Position numbers and translations under genes: made by a program. DNA of 64,000 nucleotides, taken from assembly GCF_900205925.1 (NCBI RefSeq), contig NZ_OAOD01000003.1, forward strand, positions 1 to 64,000, in the 5' to 3' direction. The stretch is from Clostridium peptidivorans (GTDB lineage: Bacteria; Bacillota; Clostridia; Clostridiales; Clostridiaceae). Shown in pieces: positions 44,150-53,128 of this stretch (positions within the stretch are counted from its first letter, which is position 1; each line of letters begins with the position of its first letter). The notes below the pieces were generated by a model that ran no database searches, was not told the DNA's origin, and was given only the letters and a program-made list of their open reading frames with translations.

Positions 44150-44821
44150 GTGAGAATTATTAAAAGAAGGAAAATTAGCCTTAAGATTAAAATATGGATA
44201 ATTATAATGCTTATAGGTATCATAGTAAATGTTTTTATATATGCTTTTGATAAAATGGTTGCTTCTAGGGTATTAGATGTTGCAAATGCTGAAATGAAAA
44301 GAAAAGCAATAGAAACTGTAAATCAGTCTATAGTAAGTAAATATTTAGAAAGCTTTCAATATGATGATATAATAAAAATAGAAAAGGATAGTTCAGGGAA
44401 TATAACACTAGTTAAGTCGGATACTTTAAAACTAAATAAATTAGCTTGTGATGTAGCATTAGAATGTCAACAAAAACTAAAAGATATGGGTGATGTTGGA
44501 ATGAAGATTCCTATGGGATATATAACGCAAAATAATGTGATTGCATATTTTGGTCCAAATATTACAGTAAAAATGAGTCCTATAGGATATATTGAAACAA
44601 AATATATATCTGATTTTGAATCCGTAGGTTTTAATCAAACAAGACATAAAATTTATATTAAAGTAAAGAGTAATATTAGAGTTATAATACCTACAAAAAG
44701 TGAGGATGTAGAGATTTTAAATGAAATACCAGTCTGTGAAACTATAATAGTAGGAAAGATACCGGAGAACTTCCTAGGAGGAAGTTTAGATAATTCAGGA
44801 TTTAGAATTAGGGGAAATTAA
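44150..44821 (+). CDS. yunB: Sporulation protein YunB
   Basis: This 223-residue protein has one N-terminal membrane helix (IWIIIMLIGIIVNVFIYAF) and an outside domain that parallels B. subtilis YunB: ETVNQSIVSKYLESFQYDDIIKIEKDSSGNI, KIPMGYITQNNVIAYFGPNITVKMSPIGYIETKY, VKSNIRVIIPTKSEDVEILNEIPVCETIIVGKIPENF. YunB is a mother-cell sporulation protein of unknown mechanism. The start GTG at 44150 is very close to AGGAAG, so the exact N-terminus is uncertain. Its stop codon lies at the very edge of palindromic copy B. Confidence 0.92.
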   Translation: MRIIKRRKISLKIKIWIIIMLIGIIVNVFIYAFDKMVASRVLDVANAEMKRKAIETVNQSIVSKYLESFQYDDIIKIEKDSSGNITLVKSDTLKLNKLACDVALECQQKLKDMGDVGMKIPMGYITQNNVIAYFGPNITVKMSPIGYIETKYISDFESVGFNQTRHKIYIKVKSNIRVIIPTKSEDVEILNEIPVCETIIVGKIPENFLGGSLDNSGFRIRGN

Positions 44822-45115
44822 AAGGAAATTGCGACATTTTTAATGTTGAGTTGGTCGCATAGAATTTTTATCTAGGAAGACGTTCATTTCGCTAAAAACG
44901 GCTAATATTTATAAATTTAAAATACCTAAGCCTCCTAAACTCGCTGTCGCTCAGACAATAGGAAGCTCTATACGGTATTTTAAATTTATAAATAAAGCCG
45001 TTTTAAAGCTTATTCAATGTCTTCTACGATGAAAATTCTATGCTCTTCTCAACATTAAAAATGTCTTCATTAAACTGCTGAAGGAAGCAATTTCGCTTTA
45101 GCGAAATTCCTACAA
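44820..45115 (+). repeat. Large palindromic non-coding element, copy B
   Basis: The reverse complement of copy A aligns over the whole element. The outer stem is 18 perfect base pairs (44833-44850 with 45048-45065) and the arms stay complementary inward for about 85 nt (ATAGAATTTT with AAAATTCTAT, CGGCT/AGCCG, ATTTATAAATTTAAAAT with its complement). The apex holds 24 bases (44934-44957) identical to copy A (315-338, other strand). A second hairpin, AATTTCGC-ttta-GCGAAATT (45089-45108), sits where copy A has GAAATTCAG/CTGAATTTC. It fills most of the 366-base gap between yunB and hpt and has no coding potential. Confidence 0.82.
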
Positions 45116-45120
45116 ATCTA

Positions 45121-45177
45121 TACTAGTGATTAGAGATTGGTGACTAGTGACTAGAAATTTTGAGTCGCAAAATTTCT
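45121..45177. repeat. Short direct repeats and hairpin beyond copy B
   Basis: The words CTAGTGA and TGACTAG recur in 45123-45154, where TAGTGATTAGAGATT (45124-45138) also occurs, inverted, at 1631-1645. Then AGAAATTTTG-agtcg-CAAAATTTCT (45153-45177) forms a perfect 10-bp hairpin just past the hpt stop codon. It lacks a T tail outside the stem, so termination is uncertain. Confidence 0.5.
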
Positions 45178-45187
45178 ATAATATGTA

Positions 45188-45715
45188 CTAATTTTCTTCC
45201 CAATTAAATATGTATGGAACATTTCTGTAATAATCTCCATAATTAAGTCCATATCCTACAACAAATACGTCTGGAATTTGGAAACAACAATAATTAGGAG
45301 TAATAGCTACTTTTCTTCTCTCTGGTTTGTCTAAAAGTACGCAACAGTTAACAGAAGAGGCACCTAAGGATTTAACATGATTAACTACAAAATCCATAGT
45401 AATTCCTGTATCTACTATATCGTCAACAATTAAAACATCAAAGCCTTCTATATTGTCTGGGATGTCATTAACAATTTTTACACTTCCTGTAGAAACTTCG
45501 GAATGACCATAACTTGAAGTAGTCATAAATCCTATTTTCGTTGGAACAGTAATATGTCTTACTAAATCCGCAGCGAAGATAAAGCTTCCTCTTAATAGAG
45601 ATAAAACATATAAGTTTTTACCTTCATATTCTTTAGAAATTTTAGAACCCAATTCTGCAACTTTTTTTTCTATTTCTTCTTTAGAAATTAAAATATTTTC
45701 TTTTTTTACTTCCAT
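45188..45715 (-). CDS. hpt: Hypoxanthine phosphoribosyltransferase
   Basis: This 175-residue type I phosphoribosyltransferase starts MEVKKENILISKEEIEKKVAELG. It has LYVLSLLRGSFIFAADLVRHI, the flexible loop TSSYGHSEVSTGSV, the PRPP-binding VLIVDDIVDTGITMDFV and VAITPNYCCFQIPDVFVVGYGLNY. It salvages hypoxanthine (and guanine) to nucleotides. The ATG at 45715 follows GGAGGGCG; an in-frame ATG seven codons upstream would place that site inside the gene. Divergent from hflX. Confidence 0.95.
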   Translation of the reverse strand: MEVKKENILISKEEIEKKVAELGSKISKEYEGKNLYVLSLLRGSFIFAADLVRHITVPTKIGFMTTSSYGHSEVSTGSVKIVNDIPDNIEGFDVLIVDDIVDTGITMDFVVNHVKSLGASSVNCCVLLDKPERRKVAITPNYCCFQIPDVFVVGYGLNYGDYYRNVPYIFNWEEN

Positions 45716-45748
45716 AAGCGCCCTCCAAATATACATAATTATATGTTA

Positions 45749-45794
45749 TTTACAATGTTGCTATTATAGTATAAAATAATATGAAAGTTGTCAA
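45749..45794. promoter_or_regulatory. Overlapping divergent promoters of hpt and hflX
   Basis: On the plus strand, TTTACA (45749-45754), 17 bases, TAAAAT (45772-45777) points to hflX. On the minus strand, TTGACA (45794-45789), 17 bases, TACTAT (45771-45766) points to hpt. The two overlap, so polymerases would compete for the site. Confidence 0.55.
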
Positions 45795-45824
45795 GGTATA
45801 GTAATTTTTATGGGAGTGATGTAA

Positions 45825-47603
45825 TTGATAAATGGAAATATAGAGGGTATAAAAGACAGTACATTAAAAAAGCTAGAGTATATATATGATTTGAAAATTC
45901 CGAAAGATGAAGTGTTTACAGAAGAGCTAATTAATATAATTGTAGGTGTTACATTAGACGTTAATAGAGAAGTAAGTGTGGCGATAAATAGAAAAGGAAT
46001 GGTTGAGAGTGTTGCAATTGGTGACAGTACTTCTGTAGAAATGCCTATGATAGATATAAAGGAAAGAAAACTATCAGGGGTAAGAATTATTCATACTCAT
46101 CCCAATGGTAATTCTCATTTATCTGCTTTAGATATATCTGCTTTAATAAAGCTAAAATTAGACTGTATTGCAGCGGTTGGAGTGGACGAAAATGATATTA
46201 CAGATATAACACTTGGATTTTGCAGTGTAAAGGATAACATGCTTATAGCAGAAACTACTAAGAAGCTTATCTTAGAAAAAGCTATAAACTATCCTATATT
46301 AGATAAAATAAAGTATATAGAAGATTTAATTAGAACCACTACTGTGGAAGAAGAAACCGGTGAAAAGGCAATACTTGTAGGAGTAGAAAGTGAAGAAAGC
46401 TTAGATGAATTAGAAGAACTAGCAAAGGCCTGTGATGTAGAAGTAGTAGATAAATTGATTCAAAATAGATATAAAATAGATACAGCTTTTTATGTTGGAA
46501 GCGGTAAGGTAGAAGAAATAGCTCTTTTAAGGCAGGCTAAAAGGGCAAATGTAGTTATATTTGATGATGAGCTTACAGCATCTCAAGTAAGAAACTTAGA
46601 AGATATAATAGGAGTTAAAGTTATTGATAGAACTACATTAATACTTGAAATATTTGCAAAAAGAGCTAAGAGTAAAGAAGGAAAAATACAAGTAGAACTA
46701 GCTCAGCTTAAATACAGGCTTCCAAGACTTTCAGGACTTGGAACAGTGCTTTCAAGGACAGGGGGAGGAATAGGAACAAGAGGCCCTGGAGAAAAGAAAC
46801 TTGAAACAGATAAAAGACATATAAGAGAAAGAATATATGATTTAAAAAGCGAATTAGAAAAGATAAAACAAACAAGAGTTACCCAAAGGGAAAGTAGAAA
46901 TGAAATTCCTAAGGTATCTTTGGTTGGATATACTAATGCAGGAAAATCAACTTTGAGAAATACGTTATGCACGATAGCTGCAAAGGAAACTATTAAAAAA
47001 GAAAGTGTTTTAGAAGCGGATATGCTTTTTGCGACACTAGATACTACAACTCGTGCAATAATTCTTCCAGATAACAGAACTATCACACTAACAGATACAG
47101 TAGGTTTTATAAGAAAGCTTCCTCATGATTTGGTAGAAGCGTTTAAGTCAACATTAGAAGAGGTTATATATTCAGATTTGTTACTTCATGTAGTAGATGT
47201 GTCCCTAGAAAATTATTTAGAACAAATTGAAGCAGTAAATAAAGTTTTAGAAGAATTAGGAGCCATCGATAAGCCTTATGTTTATGTTTTAAATAAAATT
47301 GATAAACTTAGTGAAGAAAAGCTTGAGGAAATAAATGAGTTATTTAAGGATAAAATGAATATTAAAATTTCAGCAAGGCATAATATAAATTTAGAAGAAC
47401 TTTTAAAGCTTATAAGCTCAAAACTTCCAAATAAGCTTAAAAAAGCAGAATATTTAATTCCTTATGACAAGCAATCCATTGTAGCTTATTTGCATAGGAA
47501 TTCAAATGTTATCTCTGAAGAATATAAAGAAGATGGAACTTATGTATGTGCAGAAGTAAGTGAAATGGTATATAACACTTGTGAGGAGTATATGACTAAA
47601 TAA
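45825..47603 (+). CDS. hflX: Ribosome-associated GTPase HflX
   Basis: The 592-residue protein has an N-terminal domain of about 170 residues ([16 protein letters not shown] looks like a JAB/MPN-type histidine motif) before the usual HflX part. The HflX region has [48 protein letters not shown], then the G domain with [10 protein letters not shown] (about 368-377), [24 protein letters not shown] and NKIDKL. HflX splits stalled ribosomes. The enlarged N-terminus is a feature of clostridial members. TTG start with GGGAGTGATG upstream. Confidence 0.94.
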   Translation: MINGNIEGIKDSTLKKLEYIYDLKIPKDEVFTEELINIIVGVTLDVNREVSVAINRKGMVESVAIGDSTSVEMPMIDIKERKLSGVRIIHTHPNGNSHLSALDISALIKLKLDCIAAVGVDENDITDITLGFCSVKDNMLIAETTKKLILEKAINYPILDKIKYIEDLIRTTTVEEETGEKAILVGVESEESLDELEELAKACDVEVVDKLIQNRYKIDTAFYVGSGKVEEIALLRQAKRANVVIFDDELTASQVRNLEDIIGVKVIDRTTLILEIFAKRAKSKEGKIQVELAQLKYRLPRLSGLGTVLSRTGGGIGTRGPGEKKLETDKRHIRERIYDLKSELEKIKQTRVTQRESRNEIPKVSLVGYTNAGKSTLRNTLCTIAAKETIKKESVLEADMLFATLDTTTRAIILPDNRTITLTDTVGFIRKLPHDLVEAFKSTLEEVIYSDLLLHVVDVSLENYLEQIEAVNKVLEELGAIDKPYVYVLNKIDKLSEEKLEEINELFKDKMNIKISARHNINLEELLKLISSKLPNKLKKAEYLIPYDKQSIVAYLHRNSNVISEEYKEDGTYVCAEVSEMVYNTCEEYMTK

Positions 47604-47673
47604 TATAATAACTATTGTTTATAAGGAGATTAGCTAAATTATTAACAAATAATAAATATTATATGATAAAATA

Positions 47674-47702
47674 TTGCCAATTAAAATCTTGTGTAGTAAA
47701 AT
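47674..47702 (+). promoter_or_regulatory. Promoter of the rubredoxin gene
   Basis: TTGCCA (47674-47679), a 17-base spacer and TAAAAT (47697-47702) lie 44 bases before the rubredoxin start. Confidence 0.6.
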
Positions 47703-47746
47703 AAAGGAAAGAAAATTTTACATGAAATTTTAAGGAGGATTTAATT

Positions 47747-47908
47747 ATGGATAAATACGTTTGTGTAGTATGTGGATATGTTTATGACCCAGCAGAAGGA
47801 GATCCAGATAATGGAGTAGCTCCAGGAACATCATTTGCTCAAATACCAGATAGTTGGGTATGCCCACTTTGTGGAGTAGGTAAAGATCAATTTGAAAAAG
47901 AAGCTTAA
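47747..47908 (+). CDS. Rubredoxin
   Basis: The 53-residue protein [20 protein letters not shown]... has the two CxxCG knuckles that bind one iron (C6/C9 and C39/C42), the conserved YDPAEGD loop and [21 protein letters not shown]. Length and motifs are those of clostridial rubredoxin. It carries single electrons in the cytoplasm, for example to peroxide- or oxygen-detoxifying enzymes in anaerobes. AAGGAGG precedes the ATG by a normal distance. Own promoter and a strong terminator make it a single-gene unit. Confidence 0.97.
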   Translation: MDKYVCVVCGYVYDPAEGDPDNGVAPGTSFAQIPDSWVCPLCGVGKDQFEKEA

Positions 47909-47914
47909 AAGCTA

Positions 47915-47972
47915 AAAAATAACATAAAAGGGTTGTATCAAGTATTTGATACAGCCCTTTTATGTTATTTTT
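47915..47972 (+). terminator. Strong terminator after rubredoxin
   Basis: A 27-bp stem (47915-47941 with 46-72 of the same hundred) with one wobble and a four-base loop (GTAT). It ends in TTTTT and is AT-symmetric, so it may act on both strands. Confidence 0.9.
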
Positions 47973-48233
47973 ATATTGATTATTATGCAACTTTGAGATA
48001 TGATATTTGCAAGAGATGTTCGTTATAAATTTCAATTTTGTAAAATAAATTAATGAAAATGTATTCATAAATCAGATTAAACATTATATTTATAATTTAA
48101 TAGTTAATTATAAGTGAAATTTTTATATAATTATTAATTCATATGCATAGCAAAATCACAAATATATACAGTTAATATTCATAAAAGTTTATAATTATAC
48201 ACAAAGTGTTAATACAAAAGGAGCTGTTTAAGA
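47973..48233 (+). promoter_or_regulatory. Intergenic leader of pyruvate carboxylase
   Basis: I see no gene in this AT-rich gap. TATAAT at 48190-48195 could be the -10 of the pyruvate carboxylase promoter; the -35 region (TATACA, 19-base spacer) is poor. I recognise no riboswitch or T-box. Confidence 0.4.
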
Positions 48234-51200
48234 GTGGTAAAAAAATTTAAAAGAGTTTTAGTTGCCAACAGAGGAGAAATTGCCATAAGAATATTTAGAG
48301 CTTGCCATGAATTAGGCATTAGAACAGTAGCTATATATTCAAATGAAGATAAATGTGCTTTGTTTAGAACAAAAGCAGATGAATCTTATTTAATAGGTAA
48401 AAATAAGGGACCAGTGGAAGCATATTTAAATATAGATGAGATAGTTGAACTGGCACTTAAAAAAGGTGTAGATGCAATTCATCCTGGGTATGGATTTTTA
48501 TCAGAAAACCCTGAATTTGCACGTAAATGTATTGAAGCAGGAATAGAGTTTATAGGGCCTACCCCTGAGATAATGGAAAGATTAGGAGATAAGATAAATT
48601 CTAAGATAGTTGCAAAAGAGGTAAAAGTTCCTACAATTCCAGGAGTAGAAAGGGCTATTGCATCGGAAGAAGAAGCTTTGCATATAGCAGAGGAATGTGG
48701 ATATCCTGTAATGATTAAAGCTGCAGCCGGCGGTGGTGGCAGAGGTATGAGAATAGCTAAAAACAAAGATGAACTTGTTAAAACTTTTAAAAATGCAAAG
48801 GATGAAGCAAAAAAAGCATTTGGAATTGATGATCTATTTATAGAAAAATACATAGAAGGACCTAAACATATTGAAGTTCAAATACTTGGAGATAAATATG
48901 GCAACATAGTTCATTTACATGAAAGAGATTGTTCTGTTCAAAGAAGACATCAAAAAGTAGTAGAATTTGCACCAGCTTTTTCATTAAGTGAGCAAAAAAG
49001 AGAAGAAATATGTAATGATGCACTTAAAATTGCTAAACATGTGGGATATAGAAATGCAGGAACTGTAGAATTTTTGGTAGATATTCATGGAAATCACTAT
49101 TTTATTGAGGTAAATCCTAGAGTGCAAGTTGAACATACCGTTACTGAAATGATTACAGGTATAGATATTGTACAAAGTCAAATACTTGTGGCACAGGGAT
49201 ATGAATTAGATTCTAAAGAAATTAATATAAAATCTCAAAGTAATGTAGAAGCAAGAGGATATGCAATACAGTGTAGAATTACCACAGAAGATCCTGCTAA
49301 TAATTTTGCTCCAGATACAGGAAGAATAGACATATATAGAAGTGGTTCTGGCTTTGGTATTAGACTAGATGGAGGAAATGGATTTACGGGTTCTGTAATA
49401 AGTCCTTATTATGACAGCTTACTTGTAAAGACAACTGCTTGGGCAAGGGATTTTAAAGATGCAGCAAGAAAAGCTATAAGATCTATAAGAGAGCTTACAG
49501 TTTCAGGGGTAAAAACCAACGTAGGATTTTTAATAAATGTGTTAAACCATGAAACATTTCTAGAGGGAAAATGTACTACGAGCTTTATAGCCGATAATCA
49601 GGAACTTTTACAAATAAAACCTAAGGCAGATAAGGAATTAAGAGTATTAACATATATAGGTGAAAAGGTAGTAAATGAAACTCATGGAAATAAGCCTAGT
49701 TTTGATGTGCCTCATGTGCCTAAATATGATCATAAGGATGGATTAAAAGGAACAAAGCAAATATTGGATGAAAAGGGTGCTAAAGGAGTAGTTGATTTTA
49801 TTAAGTCACAAAAGAAGCTTCTTATAACAGATTCTACAATGAGAGATGCTCATCAATCTTTAATGGCTACAAGAATGAGAAGTAAGGATATGATAAAAAT
49901 TGCTAAAGCAGAAGCTAATCTAGCAAGTGATCTTTTCTCTATAGAGATGTGGGGAGGAGCAACCTTTGATGTAGCATATAGATATTTAAAGGAAAATCCT
50001 TGGGAAAGACTTGAGGAGCTTAGAAAAAGAATTCCAAATGTATTGCTTCAAATGCTTATAAGAGGATCTAATGCGGTAGGTTATAAAAATTATCCTGATA
50101 ACGTAATAAGAAAATTTATAAAGGAATCTGCTGATAGAGGAATAGATGTATTTAGAATATTTGACTCATTAAATTGGCTTAAAGGTATGGAAGTTGCAAT
50201 AGATGAAGTGCTTAAAACTGGTAAAATAGCAGAGGCTTGTATATGTTATACAGGAGATATATTAGATGAAAAAAGAGATAAATATTCACTAAAATATTAT
50301 GTAGATATGGCAAAGGAAATAGAAAAATCAGGAGCACATATTTTAGGAATTAAAGATATGTCAGCATTATTAAAGCCTTATGCAGCATCAAAACTTATAA
50401 GAGCATTAAAAAATGAAATTTCAATTCCTATACATCTCCATACTCACGATACTACAGGAAATGGAGTAGCTACAATACTTATGGCTGCTGAAGCAGGAGT
50501 TGACATTGTAGATAGTGCCTTTAGCAGTATGTCAGGACTTACAAGTCAGCCTTCTATGAACTCTATAGTTGCTGCACTTAAGAATACTGAAAGAGATACA
50601 TTACTTAATATAGATAATTTACAAAAAGTATCTGATTACTGGAGTGCTGTAAGACCTGTATATGCAGGATTTGAGACAGGATTAAAGGTGGCTTCTGCGG
50701 AAATTTATAAATATGAGATTCCAGGAGGTCAATATTCAAATTTAAAGCCTCAAATTGAAAGCTTTGGATTAGGTCATAGATTTGATGAAGTAAAGGAAAT
50801 GTATAAAAAGGTAAATGATATGGTAGGAGATATAGTTAAAGTAACTCCTTCATCCAAAATGGTAGGAGATTTAGCTATATTCATGGTTAAAAATGACTTA
50901 ACTCCAGAAAATATATATGAAAAGGGTCATAACATGGCATTCCCAGATTCTGCGGTTTCATATTTTAAAGGAATGATGGGGCAGCCTAGTGGTGGATTCC
51001 CTGAAAAATTACAAAAGCTTGTATTAAAGGGTGAAGAACCTATAACCGTTCGCCCAGGAGAATTACTTCCTGCAGAAGATTTTGACAGTATAAAAAATCA
51101 TTTGGAGACTACGTACAATATAAAAGCTGATGATAAAGATGCTTTAAGTTATGCACTTTATCCAGACGTATTTGACGAATATATCAAGTACAAAAAGGAA

Positions 51201-51674
51201 TATGGTGATTTAAGCCATATGGGAAGTGACGTGTTCTTCCATGGATTGTATGAAGGTGAAACTAGTGAAATAGAGCTTACGGAAGGTAAGACACTAATAG
51301 TAAAATTACTTCAAATTGGAAAGCTTAATAAAGGAAAAAGAAGTTTAGTTTTTGAGGTAAATGGAAACAGAAGAGAAATAGAAATAATAGATAAAGCAAA
51401 TCAAATGAAAAATTTACTAGAAGATACAGAAGCGCCTATGGCAGATGTAGAGGATGTATATGAAATTGGAGCAAGTATACCTGGAAATATGTATAAGATA
51501 TTAGTTAAAGAAGGAGATATAGTACATGAAGGTGATAGTATAGCAATAATAGAAGCTATGAAGATGGAAACCAATGTAGTATCTTCTGTAAATGGAAAAG
51601 TAGAAAAGATATATGCAAAAGAAGGGGAACAGGTTAAGACTGGACAGCTGGTTGTTAAGTTAAGCAATCAGTAA
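48234..51674 (+). CDS. pyc: Pyruvate carboxylase
   Basis: The 1146-residue single-chain enzyme has an N-terminal biotin carboxylase (KRVLVANRGEIAIRIFRACHELG, AAAGGGGRGMRI, EVNPRVQVEHTVTE) to about 450. The carboxyltransferase follows (LLITDSTMRDAHQSLMATRMR, EMWGGATFDVAYRYL, LHTHDTTGNG) and a C-terminal biotinyl domain with EAMKMETNVVS, biotin on K1110. It carboxylates pyruvate to oxaloacetate with ATP and bicarbonate. Full length and intact motifs. GTG start after AAGGAG. A single-gene unit ended by a terminator. Confidence 0.97.
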   Translation: MVKKFKRVLVANRGEIAIRIFRACHELGIRTVAIYSNEDKCALFRTKADESYLIGKNKGPVEAYLNIDEIVELALKKGVDAIHPGYGFLSENPEFARKCIEAGIEFIGPTPEIMERLGDKINSKIVAKEVKVPTIPGVERAIASEEEALHIAEECGYPVMIKAAAGGGGRGMRIAKNKDELVKTFKNAKDEAKKAFGIDDLFIEKYIEGPKHIEVQILGDKYGNIVHLHERDCSVQRRHQKVVEFAPAFSLSEQKREEICNDALKIAKHVGYRNAGTVEFLVDIHGNHYFIEVNPRVQVEHTVTEMITGIDIVQSQILVAQGYELDSKEINIKSQSNVEARGYAIQCRITTEDPANNFAPDTGRIDIYRSGSGFGIRLDGGNGFTGSVISPYYDSLLVKTTAWARDFKDAARKAIRSIRELTVSGVKTNVGFLINVLNHETFLEGKCTTSFIADNQELLQIKPKADKELRVLTYIGEKVVNETHGNKPSFDVPHVPKYDHKDGLKGTKQILDEKGAKGVVDFIKSQKKLLITDSTMRDAHQSLMATRMRSKDMIKIAKAEANLASDLFSIEMWGGATFDVAYRYLKENPWERLEELRKRIPNVLLQMLIRGSNAVGYKNYPDNVIRKFIKESADRGIDVFRIFDSLNWLKGMEVAIDEVLKTGKIAEACICYTGDILDEKRDKYSLKYYVDMAKEIEKSGAHILGIKDMSALLKPYAASKLIRALKNEISIPIHLHTHDTTGNGVATILMAAEAGVDIVDSAFSSMSGLTSQPSMNSIVAALKNTERDTLLNIDNLQKVSDYWSAVRPVYAGFETGLKVASAEIYKYEIPGGQYSNLKPQIESFGLGHRFDEVKEMYKKVNDMVGDIVKVTPSSKMVGDLAIFMVKNDLTPENIYEKGHNMAFPDSAVSYFKGMMGQPSGGFPEKLQKLVLKGEEPITVRPGELLPAEDFDSIKNHLETTYNIKADDKDALSYALYPDVFDEYIKYKKEYGDLSHMGSDVFFHGLYEGETSEIELTEGKTLIVKLLQIGKLNKGKRSLVFEVNGNRREIEIIDKANQMKNLLEDTEAPMADVEDVYEIGASIPGNMYKILVKEGDIVHEGDSIAIIEAMKMETNVVSSVNGKVEKIYAKEGEQVKTGQLVVKLSNQ

Positions 51675-51696
51675 GATAGTAACAAGTAAAATGAAG

Positions 51697-51725
51697 GGAA
51701 GTTTGAGAAAACAAACTTCCTTTTT
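51697..51725 (+). terminator. Terminator of pyruvate carboxylase
   Basis: GGAAGTTTG (51697-51705) and CAAACTTCC (51712-51720) form a perfect 9-bp stem with a six-base loop, followed by TTTTT. Confidence 0.88.
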
Positions 51726-51860
51726 AATATATTAAAATTTAATTTAGTTAAATTTTGACAAATATATTAACTATTAACTAAATTTCAGTTTTTATGTATA
51801 AATACTAGCTGAAAAAGGTAAAGTAATGTATGGTAAAAAGTTTCAAGGAGGAATTTTAAA

Positions 51861-52082
51861 ATGAGTAAGGTTTGTCCGGTGTGCAATGAGATAAAAGATA
51901 TAAGACCTATTTGTGGTAACTGTGGAGGAAGCTGCATAGATAATGGGAGAGTACAGGACTATTTTGGTGATTATAGTGAAAATATGCCAATACAAGATAC
52001 AGAAAATTATTGCTTTCATGTGTTTCGATGTGAATGTTGTAATGAATTAGTACGTAAAAGTGTGTTAAAAGTTGACATATAG
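51861..52082 (+). CDS. Small zinc-ribbon-like hypothetical protein
   Basis: This 73-residue protein has four cysteine pairs: CPVC near the N-terminus, CGNCGG at about 18-23, then C51 and the C-terminal CECC pair at about 56-59. One or two metal sites are likely. Between them is an acidic linker with DYFGDYSEN. I do not recognise a specific family. AAGGAGG lies before the ATG. It stands alone between pyruvate carboxylase and a nucleotidyltransferase gene on the same strand. Confidence 0.75.
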   Translation: MSKVCPVCNEIKDIRPICGNCGGSCIDNGRVQDYFGDYSENMPIQDTENYCFHVFRCECCNELVRKSVLKVDI

Positions 52083-52164
52083 TATTTTAATTTGCTTAAT
52101 AATATTATATAATTAAGAATAATTTAATTTTTAGTTGTGGATATACCAAAAAGGGGGAAGACGG

Positions 52165-53061
52165 TTGGAAAAGACAATTTCTCAATACCAAAAGGCATTC
52201 AATTATATGGTAGAAAGATTAAAAAATAATGAACAAATTCTTGCAGCAATGGTTTTTGGTAGTATGGTTACAGGAGACTTATGGGATAAATCTGATATAG
52301 ACATGTTTGTTGTAACTAGTGAAAGAATTAGTGATATAAAAAATATATACATGGAAGAAATGGAAATACCAGTACATGTAAAATTCATGAGCAAAAGTAA
52401 GTTTTTAAAGCTTCATACAATGGATTTAAAAGGGGGCTTTATGCATAGAATTTTTGCTTCGTCTAGATTGGTATTCTCAAAAGATCAAGACATAACAGGG
52501 TACTATGATAAAGGTAGATTCTATCCGGACTTAGACAGAGAAAGATGGAATATGGTTTATTTTGGGAAATTATTAAAAAACATTGATGTTTGTAGAAAGT
52601 ATTTACATAACGATGGTGTATATACTGCATATACATCAGCTGTGAAGTGTGCTGAAGAATTTGCAAAATTATATGTGAATTTATTAGGATATATGATAAG
52701 TAAAGATGCTACTATAATGGCTATGGATTTAAATGATGCTTTTAAAGAAAAAGTAGATGAGCTTTTTTTCAATAAAGAAGATACAATAAAAGCAATTGAA
52801 AATATGTTAACTTTTATCGAAAAGTATGTAGAGGCCAATTTAAAGGATATAAGTTCAATATTACTAGAGTATATGCAAAGTAAGGATTCATTTTTAAGTG
52901 CTGAAGATATAAAAAAGGACGCTCTTTTTTCGGATTTTGACATAGCTATAGAAGCTGTTCTAGAAAAGCTTTCAGAAAAGGAAGTTATAAAGAAAGAGAC
53001 AAGACCGTTTAAAACTAATAATGGCAAAGTACTATTTAATGAAATAGTATTCTTTGTATAG
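52165..53061 (+). CDS. Nucleotidyltransferase-domain protein
   Basis: The N-terminal part is a minimal nucleotidyltransferase fold: MVFGSMVTGDLWDKSDIDMFVVT holds the GS...SDxD metal-binding signature (about residues 29-50). Residues 115-220 are helical and resemble the HEPN-like segment often paired with such domains. A third, small domain ends in KKETRPFKTNNGKVLFNEIVFFV. A role in nucleotidyl transfer to an antibiotic or protein is possible but unknown. Translation probably starts at TTG 52165, preceded by GGGGGAAG; the frame is open to 52135. A terminator follows. Confidence 0.8.
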   Translation: MEKTISQYQKAFNYMVERLKNNEQILAAMVFGSMVTGDLWDKSDIDMFVVTSERISDIKNIYMEEMEIPVHVKFMSKSKFLKLHTMDLKGGFMHRIFASSRLVFSKDQDITGYYDKGRFYPDLDRERWNMVYFGKLLKNIDVCRKYLHNDGVYTAYTSAVKCAEEFAKLYVNLLGYMISKDATIMAMDLNDAFKEKVDELFFNKEDTIKAIENMLTFIEKYVEANLKDISSILLEYMQSKDSFLSAEDIKKDALFSDFDIAIEAVLEKLSEKEVIKKETRPFKTNNGKVLFNEIVFFV

Positions 53062-53073
53062 CATGTAATTAAG

Positions 53074-53106
53074 AGCGAACTTGATTTTAAATTAAGTTCG
53101 CTTTTA
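53074..53106 (+). terminator. Terminator after the nucleotidyltransferase gene
   Basis: AGCGAACTT and AAGTTCGCT pair (53074-53082 with 53094-53102), with further inner pairing, followed by TTTTAAAAT. Confidence 0.8.
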
Positions 53107-53128
53107 AAATAAGTAATTGGAGATAACT

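Noticed and set aside
52557-53027. 156-codon open frame on the minus strand
   Set aside because: Antisense to the nucleotidyltransferase gene; serine/phenylalanine-rich translation typical of reversed AT-rich coding sequence.
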